In this document: positions 15,942 through 24,217 of the stretch, one piece after another
Position numbering within the stretch: position 1 is the first letter of the stretch
Layout: each line of letters opens with the position of its first letter
Source of the DNA: Clostridiaceae bacterium
Lineage (GTDB): Bacteria > Bacillota > Clostridia > Saccharofermentanales > Fastidiosipilaceae
Reading direction: 5' to 3'
DNA: 24,288 bases
NCBI GenBank assembly: GCA_012800515.1
Contig: JAAZJE010000063.1
Location: 1 to 24,288, forward strand
Translations under genes and position numbers: made by a program
Notes under the pieces: model-generated
Seen by the model: the letters and a program-made list of their open reading frames with translations, nothing else
Told to the model about the DNA's origin: nothing
Database searches by the model: none

Positions 15942-17495
15942 TTATTCAATTCGAGGCGGCAATTGCAGATAAAAGGTCGTTCCGAATCCGATAGCAGACT
16001 CAAAGGAAAGTTCTATACCGTGCCGCAAGGCTATTTCACGCACCAACGGCAGACCCAGTCCGCTACCACCATGAGATCCTCGGGTTGTATAGAAACGCTC
16101 AAAAAGCCGCGCCTTTGTCTCCTCGCTCATGCCGCTGCCGTGATCACGCAAGGTGAGCAAGGCGGCCGTGCCCCGGTGTCGGAAGCTTAATTCCACAGTG
16201 CCGCCTTCGGTAGAAAATTCGATCGCATTATCCAAAAGTAGCAGCAGAAGCTGGCGCAGACGCCCGTAATCTCCGCGCAGCGGATATTCGCCTTCGGGAA
16301 TATCGGTCAAAATACGGATGTTTCTGCTCCGCGCTTTCTGACCGGCCGAACGCACCGCATCGGCGATCACGGCCGCGAAATCCAGCTCGTGGTTTTCAAT
16401 GGTAAACTCCGGGCTTTCGAGGCGTGAAAGTTCCAGCAGGTCATTGACCAGGCGCTCCAGGGCAAGACTGTTCTCGGCCAGGGTCGCATAATAGCGCGGC
16501 ACATCCTCAGGGGCGACGACACCGTCGCGCAGAGCCTCGACTCCGCCGCGAAAGATCGTCACGGGTGTTCTGAGTTCGTGTGCAACCGAAGCCAGAAAGC
16601 GCCGCCGCGCCGACTCCGCCTGCGCCCGTTCCTGCTCCGCCTCTGTCAGAGCGGCACCAACCGCATCCACCTCCGCCGCCAGGGTTCCAACCGCATCTCG
16701 GCCGCTGATCCCGGTGCGAACCGCATAATTGCCCTGCGCCAACTCCCGCGTTACCTTACCGATTCGTGCCAACGGTCGGCTGAAATGCCGAATTAAAATC
16801 AAAGCCAAAAACCAGGACAGAAGCGACGATAAAAGTATTATCACGACCAGGCCGAGCAGACCCTGCCGCAAGGCGGCATTGAAAGCGTTGAGCGGCGTAT
16901 GCATAAGCAGGGCGGCGATCACCTGCCCGTGCTGATTCTTAACCGGCTCGGCCAGCGTCATCGCCGGCGTGCCCAGAACCGTGGCAAAATCTTCCGAGAA
17001 AAACCGCTCGCCGGCCCAGACCCGTTCCAGCAGGGCATCCATATTGTCCGGCAGTTCGGCACTGTCGTACGCTTCCGCACTACCAAAGGCAATCGCTCCG
17101 TCTTCGCGATTGATTAGCCAAATATCATCGCCGACCAGATCCTGCAAAAAACTCACGAAGGAACTGCGACCCATCGAGTAGGAGATGCGCCCCTTACCAT
17201 CGCTGTTGCCGCGCCTGCCGCGATCGTGCGTCGGACCACCGGGCTTCTGCGTCGGATCCGCTGGTTTCTGCGTCGGACCCGCGGACTCCTGTGTCGGACC
17301 CGCGGGCTCGGCATCAATTTTCCAACTCCCCGGGCGTTCGCCCAGGGCGGCCGCCATACTGCCCGCTTTCTTTTCCATTTCGGCACGGAAGGAGCTCAGC
17401 GCGGCACGCCGATAGGTATACCAGGACAGCCCGTAGGCCAGGATCGCCATTACGGAAAGAGCGATCGTAAAATAAACAACCAGCCGACGAGTCAT
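15942..17495 (-). CDS. Sensor histidine kinase with extracellular heptad repeat
   Basis: Membrane sensor kinase, 517 residues, partner of the response regulator whose stop lies 3 bases upstream. TM1 is at about 8-26 and TM2 at about 211-236, enclosing an extracytoplasmic domain of about 185 residues. HAMP follows (about 237-290), then HisKA with FLASVAHELRTPVT (H306) and HATPase_c with LLLDNAIEFS (N423), DHGSGM and GGSGLGLPLV. The layout resembles BaeS/CpxA-type kinases. Unusually, residues 65-92, just outside TM1, carry four heptads of the type AGPTQKP. Stretches such as DDIWLINREDGAIAFGS and ALLMHTP suggest a PAS-like (Cache) sensor fold for the rest of the domain. The start ATG has AAGGAC upstream. 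The stimulus is unknown; envelope stress or a cationic or peptide signal would fit such kinases. Confidence 0.92.
   Translation of the reverse strand: MTRRLVVYFTIALSVMAILAYGLSWYTYRRAALSSFRAEMEKKAGSMAAALGERPGSWKIDAEPAGPTQESAGPTQKPADPTQKPGGPTHDRGRRGNSDGKGRISYSMGRSSFVSFLQDLVGDDIWLINREDGAIAFGSAEAYDSAELPDNMDALLERVWAGERFFSEDFATVLGTPAMTLAEPVKNQHGQVIAALLMHTPLNAFNAALRQGLLGLVVIILLSSLLSWFLALILIRHFSRPLARIGKVTRELAQGNYAVRTGISGRDAVGTLAAEVDAVGAALTEAEQERAQAESARRRFLASVAHELRTPVTIFRGGVEALRDGVVAPEDVPRYYATLAENSLALERLVNDLLELSRLESPEFTIENHELDFAAVIADAVRSAGQKARSRNIRILTDIPEGEYPLRGDYGRLRQLLLLLLDNAIEFSTEGGTVELSFRHRGTAALLTLRDHGSGMSEETKARLFERFYTTRGSHGGSGLGLPLVREIALRHGIELSFESAIGFGTTFYLQLPPRIE
17220..17303 (-). repeat. Four 21-base tandem repeats in the kinase sensor region
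   Basis: Four in-frame 21-base units encode AGPTQES, AGPTQKP, ADPTQKP and GGPTHDR. At DNA level the middle units share a GTCGGAxCCGC-like core. Copy number could change by slippage without shifting the frame, altering a Pro/Gln-rich spacer on the outer face of the kinase. Confidence 0.8.
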
Positions 17496-17498
17496 GCG

Positions 17499-18191
17499 TT
17501 AACTGTCCTTATCAAGGCTCAGCATGTAGCCGCGCCCCCGTACCGTGACGATGCCCCAGGGAGGATCGGCTTCGGCGAGCTTTTGGCGCAGACGTTTGAT
17601 ATGCGAGTCGACGGTGCGGGAATCGCCGAAATATTCGTAGCCCCAGACCTGATCCAGAAGCATCTCACGCGTGTACACTTTCCCCGGATTGCTCGCCATC
17701 AGGTAGAGAATCTCAACCTCTTTACCGGTCAAGGCAATTTCCCGTCCGTCGATGACGGCCATATTTCGCTCCGGAATAACGGTAAGATTATTCCACCGCA
17801 CCGAGTAATCGGCTTTTTCGGAACTCGCCGGCAATGTGCGTCGGAAAATCGCCCGGATTCGCGCCATAACCTCGGCCGCCGAAAAGGGCTTCAGAATATA
17901 ATCATCCCCGCCGATATCCAGTCCCATGATCCGTTCATAGTCCTCGCTACGGGCAGTAATGAAAATAATCGGAACCATTGAAGTTTTGCGGATTTCCCGC
18001 CCGACACTGAAGCCGTCCAATAACGGCATCATTACGTCCAGCAGCACCAGGTCAGGAGATTCGGCGGCGAAAATCCGCAGTGCCTCTTCGCCGTTGTGGG
18101 CAACCAGTACATCGTAGCCCTCCTTGCGGGCATAGTCACTCAGGATTTTGGTAATTTCCACATTGTCGTCGGCAATCAATATCTTCGCCAT
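17499..18191 (-). CDS. OmpR-family response regulator
   Basis: DNA-binding response regulator of 230 residues. The receiver domain (about 3-115) has acidic residues D8-D9, phosphoacceptor D52 in LVLLDVMMP, T79 and K101 in LKPF. The C-terminal winged helix (about 128-226) includes REMLLDQVWGYEYFGDSRTVDSHIKRLRQKL and VRGRGYML. The ATG is preceded by GGAGG. The kinase gene begins 3 bases after its stop, so the two form one operon. It starts 55 bases downstream of the glycosyltransferase gene on the same strand, so read-through from that gene is possible. Targets cannot be read directly; the downstream secreted repeat protein is the obvious candidate. Confidence 0.94.
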   Translation of the reverse strand: MAKILIADDNVEITKILSDYARKEGYDVLVAHNGEEALRIFAAESPDLVLLDVMMPLLDGFSVGREIRKTSMVPIIFITARSEDYERIMGLDIGGDDYILKPFSAAEVMARIRAIFRRTLPASSEKADYSVRWNNLTVIPERNMAVIDGREIALTGKEVEILYLMASNPGKVYTREMLLDQVWGYEYFGDSRTVDSHIKRLRQKLAEADPPWGIVTVRGRGYMLSLDKDS

Positions 18192-18246
18192 ACTCCGCCT
18201 CCTATCATCAGATTAACCGATTACGGCGTCGGATGATCAAGAATTG

Positions 18247-19401
18247 TTATTGAATCAGATTGCGCTCACGGAGCCAAGTCAGAAGCCGCTCCGGTTCAAA
18301 ACTCGCTGTGATCTTACGCATATTCTCCGCCGCAGCGTTCAGAAAATCACGGTCAAAAGCGTCCGCGGTGGCGGTCGTCTCATGATCGTACAACCGCCCG
18401 ATACCGCTGATCTCAAAAAAGTCCGCGTTCTTCGCCTCATGCGGCAGGAACGGCGGCAGATAGAGGATCGGCACCTCCATGTGGATTGCCTCCATGCAGC
18501 TCAGACCGCCGGCTTTGCCCATAAAAATATCCGCCCAGGCCAAATGATCGAACATGTTGTCTATGAAGCCGTAGGCCCGGACATTGGGCAGACCTGCCGC
18601 CTCGAGATTTTTCCTGAGTGTCTCATTTTTGCCGCAGATTACGTTAATGTGTACGCCGGGGTGAGCAGACAATTTTGCGTAAAAATCCGTTTCTTCGGGC
18701 AGAAGCCCCAGCACTCCGCCGGCAATCAGCAGATTTATCCTATCGGCATCATCCGTATCTGAATCGGAACAAATGGCCTCTTTGGAATTGCCGTTGGAGC
18801 GAATCGGCAACTCGCGCCCGACCAAATTCTTTTCCGTTTCCGAAGGCAGGGCAAAACCGTAGACAATGATCTTTTCCGGATCTATTCCGCGCTCAATCAG
18901 CAAATCCCGGGTATAGGGTGCGCCGACCAGATAGAGATCCGTTCCCTCATTGATCCAAGAATCATAGACACAGAAATCAGTGATCATCGTGACGGTCAGC
19001 AGATCCGGATCGTGATCGCGCTTATAGGTGGAGATGATATTGGCGGCCAGGCCGTAAACCGCGAAAATAACATCCGGGCGCTGACGTTTGCGCATATAAC
19101 GTAAGTAACGCTTGCACATCGTCTTCATGAAAAATGGCAATACTTCATTCTCCCGGTCATAGACCTTGAGATAGGCCTTGAAAGTTCGTTTGCGCTTATA
19201 CAGCATGCGGTTATAGAGAAAATAAACTATTTTATGTACGAGGGGAAAGGCAACCTTGACTGAATCGATCGTCATGATGCGTAGCTTATTACCGAGGCGA
19301 GTCGACAGCTTTTTGGCCGCCATCATATGACCCGCGCCGAAGTGGCAGGTATATATGTGCGCAAATTTAAGGGGGTCGCTCGGCTGTTCGTTCCTGTTCA
19401 T
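18247..19401 (-). CDS. MGDG-synthase/UgtP-like glycosyltransferase (GT28 fold)
   Basis: Predicted membrane-associated glycosyltransferase, 384 residues. The N-terminal domain matches the MGDG-synthase type: IYTCHFGAGHMMAAKKL (residues 16-32, equivalent to the GGGH motif) and PDVIFAVYGLAANIISTYKR, then VTMITDFCVYDSWINEGTDLYLVGAP (DF.vH.W-type motif). The C-terminal half has the GT28 donor site FMGKAGGLSCMEAIHMEVPILYLPPFLPHEAKNADFF. In Firmicutes relatives transfer glucose or galactose to diacylglycerol, making glycolipid membrane anchors. It shares a direction with the two-component genes. The Shine-Dalgarno is weak, but a promoter-like sequence lies 37 bases upstream. The lipid acceptor and sugar donor are inferred from family only. 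Confidence 0.85.
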   Translation of the reverse strand: MNRNEQPSDPLKFAHIYTCHFGAGHMMAAKKLSTRLGNKLRIMTIDSVKVAFPLVHKIVYFLYNRMLYKRKRTFKAYLKVYDRENEVLPFFMKTMCKRYLRYMRKRQRPDVIFAVYGLAANIISTYKRDHDPDLLTVTMITDFCVYDSWINEGTDLYLVGAPYTRDLLIERGIDPEKIIVYGFALPSETEKNLVGRELPIRSNGNSKEAICSDSDTDDADRINLLIAGGVLGLLPEETDFYAKLSAHPGVHINVICGKNETLRKNLEAAGLPNVRAYGFIDNMFDHLAWADIFMGKAGGLSCMEAIHMEVPILYLPPFLPHEAKNADFFEISGIGRLYDHETTATADAFDRDFLNAAAENMRKITASFEPERLLTWLRERNLIQ

Positions 19402-19437
19402 CTGAGTTTCAGTACCTTCGCTCTCAAACTAAGCTAA

Positions 19438-19466
19438 ATGATAGGCAAAGCCACGCAGAAATGCAA
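19438..19466 (-). promoter_or_regulatory. Candidate promoter for the glycosyltransferase gene
   Basis: On the minus strand TTGCAT (19461-19466) and TATCAT (19438-19443) are separated by 17 bases, about 36 bases before the start codon. The -10 matches 5 of 6 positions; the -35 only 3 of 6. Confidence 0.45.
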
Positions 19467-19565
19467 GACTACAGGGACTACGCGCTGTCGGGAGCCGTTG
19501 TGCCTGTAGATTTACTGTTCTTGCAAATTTACTTCGGCTACATTGCGTACTACACATTAACTTGG

Positions 19566-19598
19566 AAGCCCGGAAATTTATACCAACATTCCGGGCTT
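19566..19598 (-). terminator. Probable terminator hairpin after the LRR gene
   Basis: A perfect 10-bp inverted repeat (AAGCCCGGAA and its complement) has a 13-base loop and lies 9 bases past the LRR gene stop. The following U-tract is poor (CTTCCAAGTT), so it may be an inefficient terminator or a processing/stability hairpin. Confidence 0.55.
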
Positions 19599-19607
19599 GA
19601 CACGCCT

Positions 19608-21080
19608 TTACTTCCCACCGAACACAACTTCGGCACCTGTACTCAAGTTGATACCCCGTGTCATCTTTTCCCATTGCGCTTCTGTTCCGCCGAAATATAT
19701 AGTTTTCAGCGATTTGCAGTCCCAAAACACCCATTTTCCAATGCTGGTGACCGAGGATGGAATTTCGATCGACTTCAGTGAACTGCAATCCCAAAACGCC
19801 CAGTCCCCAATACTGGTAACCGAGGATGGAATTTCGATCGACTCCAGTGATCTGCAACCACTAAACGCACTGTCCCCAATACTGGTGACCGAGGATGGAA
19901 TCTCAATTGATTCCCGTGAACTGTAGGCAAGCGCATATTTCCCAATGCCGGTTACCGTCAAGCCGTCAAGTCGCTCGGGGACAGATAGGCTCTGGTTACC
20001 GCTGGAGTAATCTACGTAATCTAGCAGTATCGTATAAGATTGATTTAGTAGCGCATATTCATAATAGCCGGATGTATTGTATAGCGGTCTGTTGTTGCCG
20101 TTATGATCTCTGATCTTTGTTTGTTCTGGAAATATATCAGATCCACAATAATTTAGCTTATACGGCACAACAGCCTCATACAAGGAGTCACACCTATTAA
20201 ACGCCTGGTACCCAATGCTGGTGACCGAGGATGGAATTTCGATCGACTCCAGTGAACTGCAATCCCAAAACGCCCAGTCCCCAATGCTGGTAACCGAGGA
20301 TGGAATTTCGATTGACTCCAGTGAACTGCAATCACTAAACGCCGATTCCCCAATGCTGGTGACCGAGGATGGAATTTCGATCGACTTCAGTGAACTGCAA
20401 CCACTAAACGCACTGTCCCCAATGCTGGTGACCGAGGATGGAATTTCGATCGACTTCAGTGAGCTACAATCACTAAATGCCCTGCCCCCTATGCTGATAA
20501 CTGAGGACGGAATCTCGATCGACTTCAGTGAACTGCAACCACTAAACGCTCCGTCTCCAATCATGACGACCGAGGATGGAATTTCGATCGACCCCAATAA
20601 GTAGCAGTCTCCAAACATGCTATAGCCAATACTGGTTACCGAGGACGGAATCTCGATCGACTCAAGTACACTACAGCCTCTAAACGCGCTATCCCCTATA
20701 CTGGTTACCGAGGGCGGAATCTCAATCGACTTCAGTGAGTCGCATTTACAAAACGCCAATGCTCCTATGCTGGTGACTGAGGATGGAATCTCAATCGACT
20801 CAAGTGAACTACATTCATAAAATGCTAAAATTCCGATGTCGGTAACTTTTTTGCCATCCAATTTTTCCGGGATAGTTAGCTTTGCCGACAACTTGCTTTC
20901 ATCACAGCCGCTGATTTCGATCGTATCATCCGTAAATAGGTTGTATTTATATCCTTCCGGACTCGCCGAAAGAATATCACTTTTCTTTTTTCCGCGTACT
21001 CTGTCTCCTACACTACATCCCGTCAGTGCTGTCAGAATCAGTAATAGCGCTACTATTGTAGCAATCAGCTTCTTTTTCAT
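19608..21080 (-). CDS. BspA-type leucine-rich-repeat surface lipoprotein
   Basis: Surface lipoprotein of 490 residues. The signal peptide ends in lipobox LTGC (Cys22). Two LRR_5/BspA blocks follow. Block 1 (residues 82-311) has ten 23-residue units of the form IGxxAFxxCSSLxSIEIPSSVTS, the last degenerate. Block 2 (379-469) has four. Each block is introduced by a similar lead: KLTIPEKLDGKKVT and SLSVPERLDGLTVT. The C-terminal IYFGGTEAQWEKM is a usual family ending. Such proteins in gut and oral anaerobes bind host or bacterial surfaces, but the ligand here is unknown. The ATG has AGGAAG upstream. Codons are unusually repetitive between units and the gene is bounded by non-coding DNA on both sides, so it looks like a stand-alone unit. 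Confidence 0.93.
   Translation of the reverse strand: MKKKLIATIVALLLILTALTGCSVGDRVRGKKKSDILSASPEGYKYNLFTDDTIEISGCDESKLSAKLTIPEKLDGKKVTDIGILAFYECSSLESIEIPSSVTSIGALAFCKCDSLKSIEIPPSVTSIGDSAFRGCSVLESIEIPSSVTSIGYSMFGDCYLLGSIEIPSSVVMIGDGAFSGCSSLKSIEIPSSVISIGGRAFSDCSSLKSIEIPSSVTSIGDSAFSGCSSLKSIEIPSSVTSIGESAFSDCSSLESIEIPSSVTSIGDWAFWDCSSLESIEIPSSVTSIGYQAFNRCDSLYEAVVPYKLNYCGSDIFPEQTKIRDHNGNNRPLYNTSGYYEYALLNQSYTILLDYVDYSSGNQSLSVPERLDGLTVTGIGKYALAYSSRESIEIPSSVTSIGDSAFSGCRSLESIEIPSSVTSIGDWAFWDCSSLKSIEIPSSVTSIGKWVFWDCKSLKTIYFGGTEAQWEKMTRGINLSTGAEVVFGGK
19674..19946 (-). repeat. Second LRR repeat block (four units of about 69 bases)
   Basis: Four tandem units encode IGKYALAYSS..., IGDSAFSGCRS..., IGDWAFWDCSS... 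and IGKWVFWDCKS.... The third unit is almost identical to unit 9 of the other block, pointing to duplication or gene conversion between blocks. Confidence 0.85.
20148..20837 (-). repeat. First LRR repeat block (ten units of 69 bases)
   Basis: Ten consecutive 69-base units encode the 23-residue LRR consensus. Phrases such as CGAGGATGGAATTTCGATCG recur on the plus strand with few or no changes. The low divergence implies recent expansion or ongoing homogenisation. Confidence 0.9.
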
Positions 21081-21398
21081 TTTATGCTTCCTCGTTCAAT
21101 CCTTTCAACAAGCGTAAATGAGAAAGATCCGCAAAATTTTGCCGATAATCTCGTGTGCTTTACAGTTACGCCCATTTTATCAAACATTCTTGACAATAGC
21201 ACAGGCAACACAATAAAAATCTTATTGAATGCATGTTATAGCCAAAACACAAATATTTTCCACCACCCCCCTCTCTCTGAAAAAATTTAGACAGATAGCA
21301 AGTCGCCGCCTAAAAATGTACTATCCGGAAATTATGGTAAAATACTATCCGGTCGCGTCACAAGTAAGAAAAGGATGCGCAATGTGGGGGAAACCTAT
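21081..21398. promoter_or_regulatory. Divergent intergenic region between LRR gene and FGGY kinase gene
   Basis: This AT-rich 318-base stretch has no credible gene. It should hold the promoters of both divergent genes. A TTGACA (21190-21195) followed 18 bases later by TAAAAA is a possible rightward promoter far from the kinase, with low confidence. A 10-base direct repeat lies nearer the kinase (separate entry). No clear hairpin is seen. Confidence 0.6.
21319..21352 (+). promoter_or_regulatory. Direct repeat TACTATCCGG, possible operator
   Basis: TACTATCCGG occurs at 21319-21328 and 21343-21352, 24 bases start to start, on either side of a -10-like TAAAAT. This is 47-80 bases before the kinase start. 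Two same-face sites near a promoter fit a regulator binding site; no regulator can be named. Confidence 0.45.
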
Positions 21399-22877
21399 AT
21401 GGCACAGACAGTTAAGAATGAAAAGTGTTTTTTGGGCATCGACGTCGGAACGACAACCATCAAGGCCGTGCTGTGTGACCGTGATGCACGTGTCCTGGCT
21501 CAGGCGAATCGTCATTGTCCTACGATATCGCCGGATCTGGGACGGCATGAGCAGGAGGCGCGACTCTGGCAATTATATACTGTCGACGTTGTACGCTCTG
21601 CTCTGAAAGATTTGCCGTCCGGCTATTCCGTAGCCGCGCTTTCTCTTTCAACGCAGGGTGGAACAATGGTGCCGCTCGACGCCGACTTCCGGCCGCTCCA
21701 AAATGCCGTACTTTGGAAGGACGTTTCCTGCACCGAGGATCGGATGGCTATTGAGGCGATCCTGCCGCAAGGATATATCTATCAACAGACCGGCTGGGGT
21801 CCGAATCGGGGCCTGAATCTGCTGCAGATAATGCGCTTGTGCCGGGAAAATCCCGATCTGTTTAAGGCCACTCATTATTTTGCTTCCGTGCCGGATTACA
21901 TGAATTACTATCTTTGCGGACGCTTCGCCGCCGACCATTCCAATGCCGGCATCAACCAGCTGGGCGATGTTGTCAATAAAGTTTGGGACGAGAAGCTGTT
22001 GCAGCAGGCTGGCATTACCGTCGAACAATTGCCGGAACTGGTCGACAGCGGCACCGTATTGGGCACGCTGACTCCACAGGCGGCGGGTGATCTCGGTCTT
22101 TCTACCGACGTGCTGGTCGTTGCCGGCGGACACGACCAAAACTGCGTAGCGCTCGGTAGCGGAACCATACTGCCCGGCTCTACTTCAATAGGTAGTGGCA
22201 CGGCCTGGGTCGTGCTCGCGGTTACCGAAGATCAGGAGCGGCTAAGCAGGAGCGGCTTCAGTTTCAGCCGCCACGTGATAGATGATACCTGGACATCGAT
22301 GATTTCACTCAGCACCGGTGGCACCTATCTGGAGTGGTGGCGCAACCACCTGGTCGCGGCATCGGAACTGCCGCCTTTCGACCTGATCGATGCTCAGGTA
22401 GAGGTCAGCCTGGATCTCGCCGATGAGCTTCTCTTTGTTCCTAGCTCGCCCTACTCATTCACCGGCGCACATAACCTGCCGCAAGGAGCAACTTTCCTCG
22501 GTCTCGATGAGAAACATCAGGCCTATGACCTTGCCCGGGCAATAATGGAAGGTGTTGCCTTCCAGGCTCTGTTAAATTTGAAACGTTTGAATAACGGCTG
22601 GCCGGAGCGTATCACCTTCACCGGCGGCGCAACCAAGAGTCCGATCTGGCCGGATATCGTCGCAGCGGCGGCCGATCGCCCCCTCATACTGCCCGAAGTA
22701 AAAGACTCCGGTGCCTACGGGGCGGCACTTTTGGCCGGCATAAGCACGGGTTATTTCAGCGACTTAAAGGAATTGTCCGACATGCTGGCCGAGCGTGGCA
22801 CCATTATTGAACCGCAACCCTACCGCCTGACAAATACCGTGCGTCGTTTCGCCCTGTACAAAGATATCAATGACTAG
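21399..22877 (+). CDS. FGGY-family carbohydrate kinase (xylulokinase-like)
   Basis: Predicted cytoplasmic sugar kinase that phosphorylates a pentulose or similar sugar with ATP; 492 residues from the chosen start. Domain I opens with the phosphate-1 loop FLGIDVGTTTIKAVL. ALSLSTQGGTMVPLD and NAVLWKDVSCTEDRM resemble xylulokinase. The catalytic base is probably the Asp in VAGGHDQNCVALGSG (D246). Domain II contains ITFTGGATKSPIWPDIVAAAADRPLI, the FGGY C-terminal signature, and SGAYGAALLAG. Start choice: the ATG at 21399 has GGGGGA 7 bases upstream. A GTG at 21384 with AAGGA 8 bases upstream is an equally good alternative; the ATG at 21375 lacks a spaced site. Substrate cannot be fixed from sequence. 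It ends 4 bases from the convergent proA stop. Confidence 0.87.
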   Translation: MAQTVKNEKCFLGIDVGTTTIKAVLCDRDARVLAQANRHCPTISPDLGRHEQEARLWQLYTVDVVRSALKDLPSGYSVAALSLSTQGGTMVPLDADFRPLQNAVLWKDVSCTEDRMAIEAILPQGYIYQQTGWGPNRGLNLLQIMRLCRENPDLFKATHYFASVPDYMNYYLCGRFAADHSNAGINQLGDVVNKVWDEKLLQQAGITVEQLPELVDSGTVLGTLTPQAAGDLGLSTDVLVVAGGHDQNCVALGSGTILPGSTSIGSGTAWVVLAVTEDQERLSRSGFSFSRHVIDDTWTSMISLSTGGTYLEWWRNHLVAASELPPFDLIDAQVEVSLDLADELLFVPSSPYSFTGAHNLPQGATFLGLDEKHQAYDLARAIMEGVAFQALLNLKRLNNGWPERITFTGGATKSPIWPDIVAAAADRPLILPEVKDSGAYGAALLAGISTGYFSDLKELSDMLAERGTIIEPQPYRLTNTVRRFALYKDIND

Positions 22878-22881
22878 GCGG

Positions 22882-24198
22882 CTAATTTAAGTCGCGATGC
22901 GTGAATTTGCGCTTGCCCGACGAAAAGTCTCCGACTATATCGCCCTGTCCGTAGAGTTTGTATTTGTAGGTCAGCAACCCGTCCACGCCGACCGGTCCGC
23001 GGGCGTGAATTTTTGAGGTGGCGATACCGACTTCGGCACCGAAACCGTATCTGAATCCGTCGCTGAAGCGCGTCGAACAATTCCAGAAAACATTGCCCGA
23101 ATCGACCCGATTCATGAACTCCTCGGCCTTTCCCCGGTCTGAAGTTATGATCGCATCCGTATGTCCGGAGCCATACTTATTGATATGTTCAATTGCGCCG
23201 TCCAGATCGGCGACAACATGAATCGCCACTTTATAATCCAGATATTCGGTATGCCAATCCGTAGCCGACTTGGCATCGTGTTCGAGACATAATAGCCAAT
23301 CGCCGTATATTTCTACGCCGCGTTCTCGCAACCCCGCCACCAAATCGGTCAGAAAACTACCGGTCAGCTCCGGATCGATAAGGATGGTTTCGGTCGCATT
23401 GCAGACCGAAACATATTGTGTCTTCGCATCAAAAACAACCTTCAGCGCCATTTCGCGATCGCAATCGGCGGAAATATACGTGTGACAAACCCCGTCGGCA
23501 TGGCCCAGCACCGGGATGTTTGAATTCGCCATGATGTATTGCACGAATTGGTTGGAGCCGCGCGGAATAATCAGGTCGATGTATTCATCCAGCTTGAGGA
23601 TAGCCTGAATTTCGGCTCGGCTCTCCAGATTGGCCAGCCAGCCCTCAGGCAGTCCGGTCGCTTCCGAGGCTTCCTTGATAATTCGAAAGAGTTCCCGATT
23701 GGTTTCCCGCGCCTCACTGCCGCCTTTCACGATCGCTGCGTTGCCGCTGCGAATGGCCAGGGCGGCAATCTGCACCAGGGCATCCGGACGCGACTCAAAT
23801 ATGAAGCCGATTACGCCGATCGGACAGCGCTCACGATAGAGTTCCAGCCCGGGGGCGAGTTCGCGCGCTAGAGTTCGTTCATTGAGCAGGTCCGGCAGTT
23901 CGGCCAGTTCATCCAAGCCTGTACATACTTCCGTCAGCTTCTTGTGGTCAAAGTTCAGACGCGCCAACAGCGGTGCGGCCAGACCCTCTGCCGCGGCCCG
24001 TTCCAGGTCGAGGCGGTTAGCCGCCACGATACTGCTCTCGGCGGCGCGCAGAGCACGACTCACCTCGCGAAGTGCTTTATCTCTTGTTTCGGCCGGCAAT
24101 ACCGGTAGCTGATGCGACGCTTTACGACACTGCTCCGCCGCCGCGCGAACTGCCACAATCCCCTTTGTATGCCGTTCAGTTGTGTTCTTCTCAGTCAT
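22882..24198 (-). CDS. proA: Gamma-glutamyl phosphate reductase ProA
   Basis: NADPH-dependent enzyme of proline synthesis that reduces gamma-glutamyl phosphate to glutamate semialdehyde; 438 residues, slightly longer than the usual 415-420. It carries the aldehyde-dehydrogenase-type fold with the ProA motifs PIGVIGFIFESRPDALVQIAALAIRSGNAAIVKGG (127-160), LIIPRGSNQFVQ, VLGHADGVCHTYI and the catalytic cysteine in QYVSVCNATET (C266). The conserved end HARGPVGVDGLLTYKYKLYGQGDIV is present. GAGGGAGA precedes the ATG. proB, its usual partner, is not within the window. Expression would start from the right-edge region that holds DnaA-box-like sequences. Confidence 0.96.
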   Translation of the reverse strand: MTEKNTTERHTKGIVAVRAAAEQCRKASHQLPVLPAETRDKALREVSRALRAAESSIVAANRLDLERAAAEGLAAPLLARLNFDHKKLTEVCTGLDELAELPDLLNERTLARELAPGLELYRERCPIGVIGFIFESRPDALVQIAALAIRSGNAAIVKGGSEARETNRELFRIIKEASEATGLPEGWLANLESRAEIQAILKLDEYIDLIIPRGSNQFVQYIMANSNIPVLGHADGVCHTYISADCDREMALKVVFDAKTQYVSVCNATETILIDPELTGSFLTDLVAGLRERGVEIYGDWLLCLEHDAKSATDWHTEYLDYKVAIHVVADLDGAIEHINKYGSGHTDAIITSDRGKAEEFMNRVDSGNVFWNCSTRFSDGFRYGFGAEVGIATSKIHARGPVGVDGLLTYKYKLYGQGDIVGDFSSGKRKFTHRDLN

Positions 24199-24217
24199 AC
24201 GCTCTCCCTCTAACCAC

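Noticed and set aside
17226..17981. 251-residue open frame on the plus strand across the kinase/regulator junction
   Set aside because: It covers two well-supported minus-strand genes and shows no domain of its own.
18204..18237. Imperfect inverted repeat (ATCATC...GATGAT with inner CCGA/TCGG) between glycosyltransferase and response regulator
   Set aside because: The arms are short and interrupted, without a U-tract; not enough for a terminator or operator call.
20215..20604. Repetitive open frame MLVTEDGISID... on the plus strand
   Set aside because: It is the complement of the LRR repeats; its periodicity simply mirrors the real gene.
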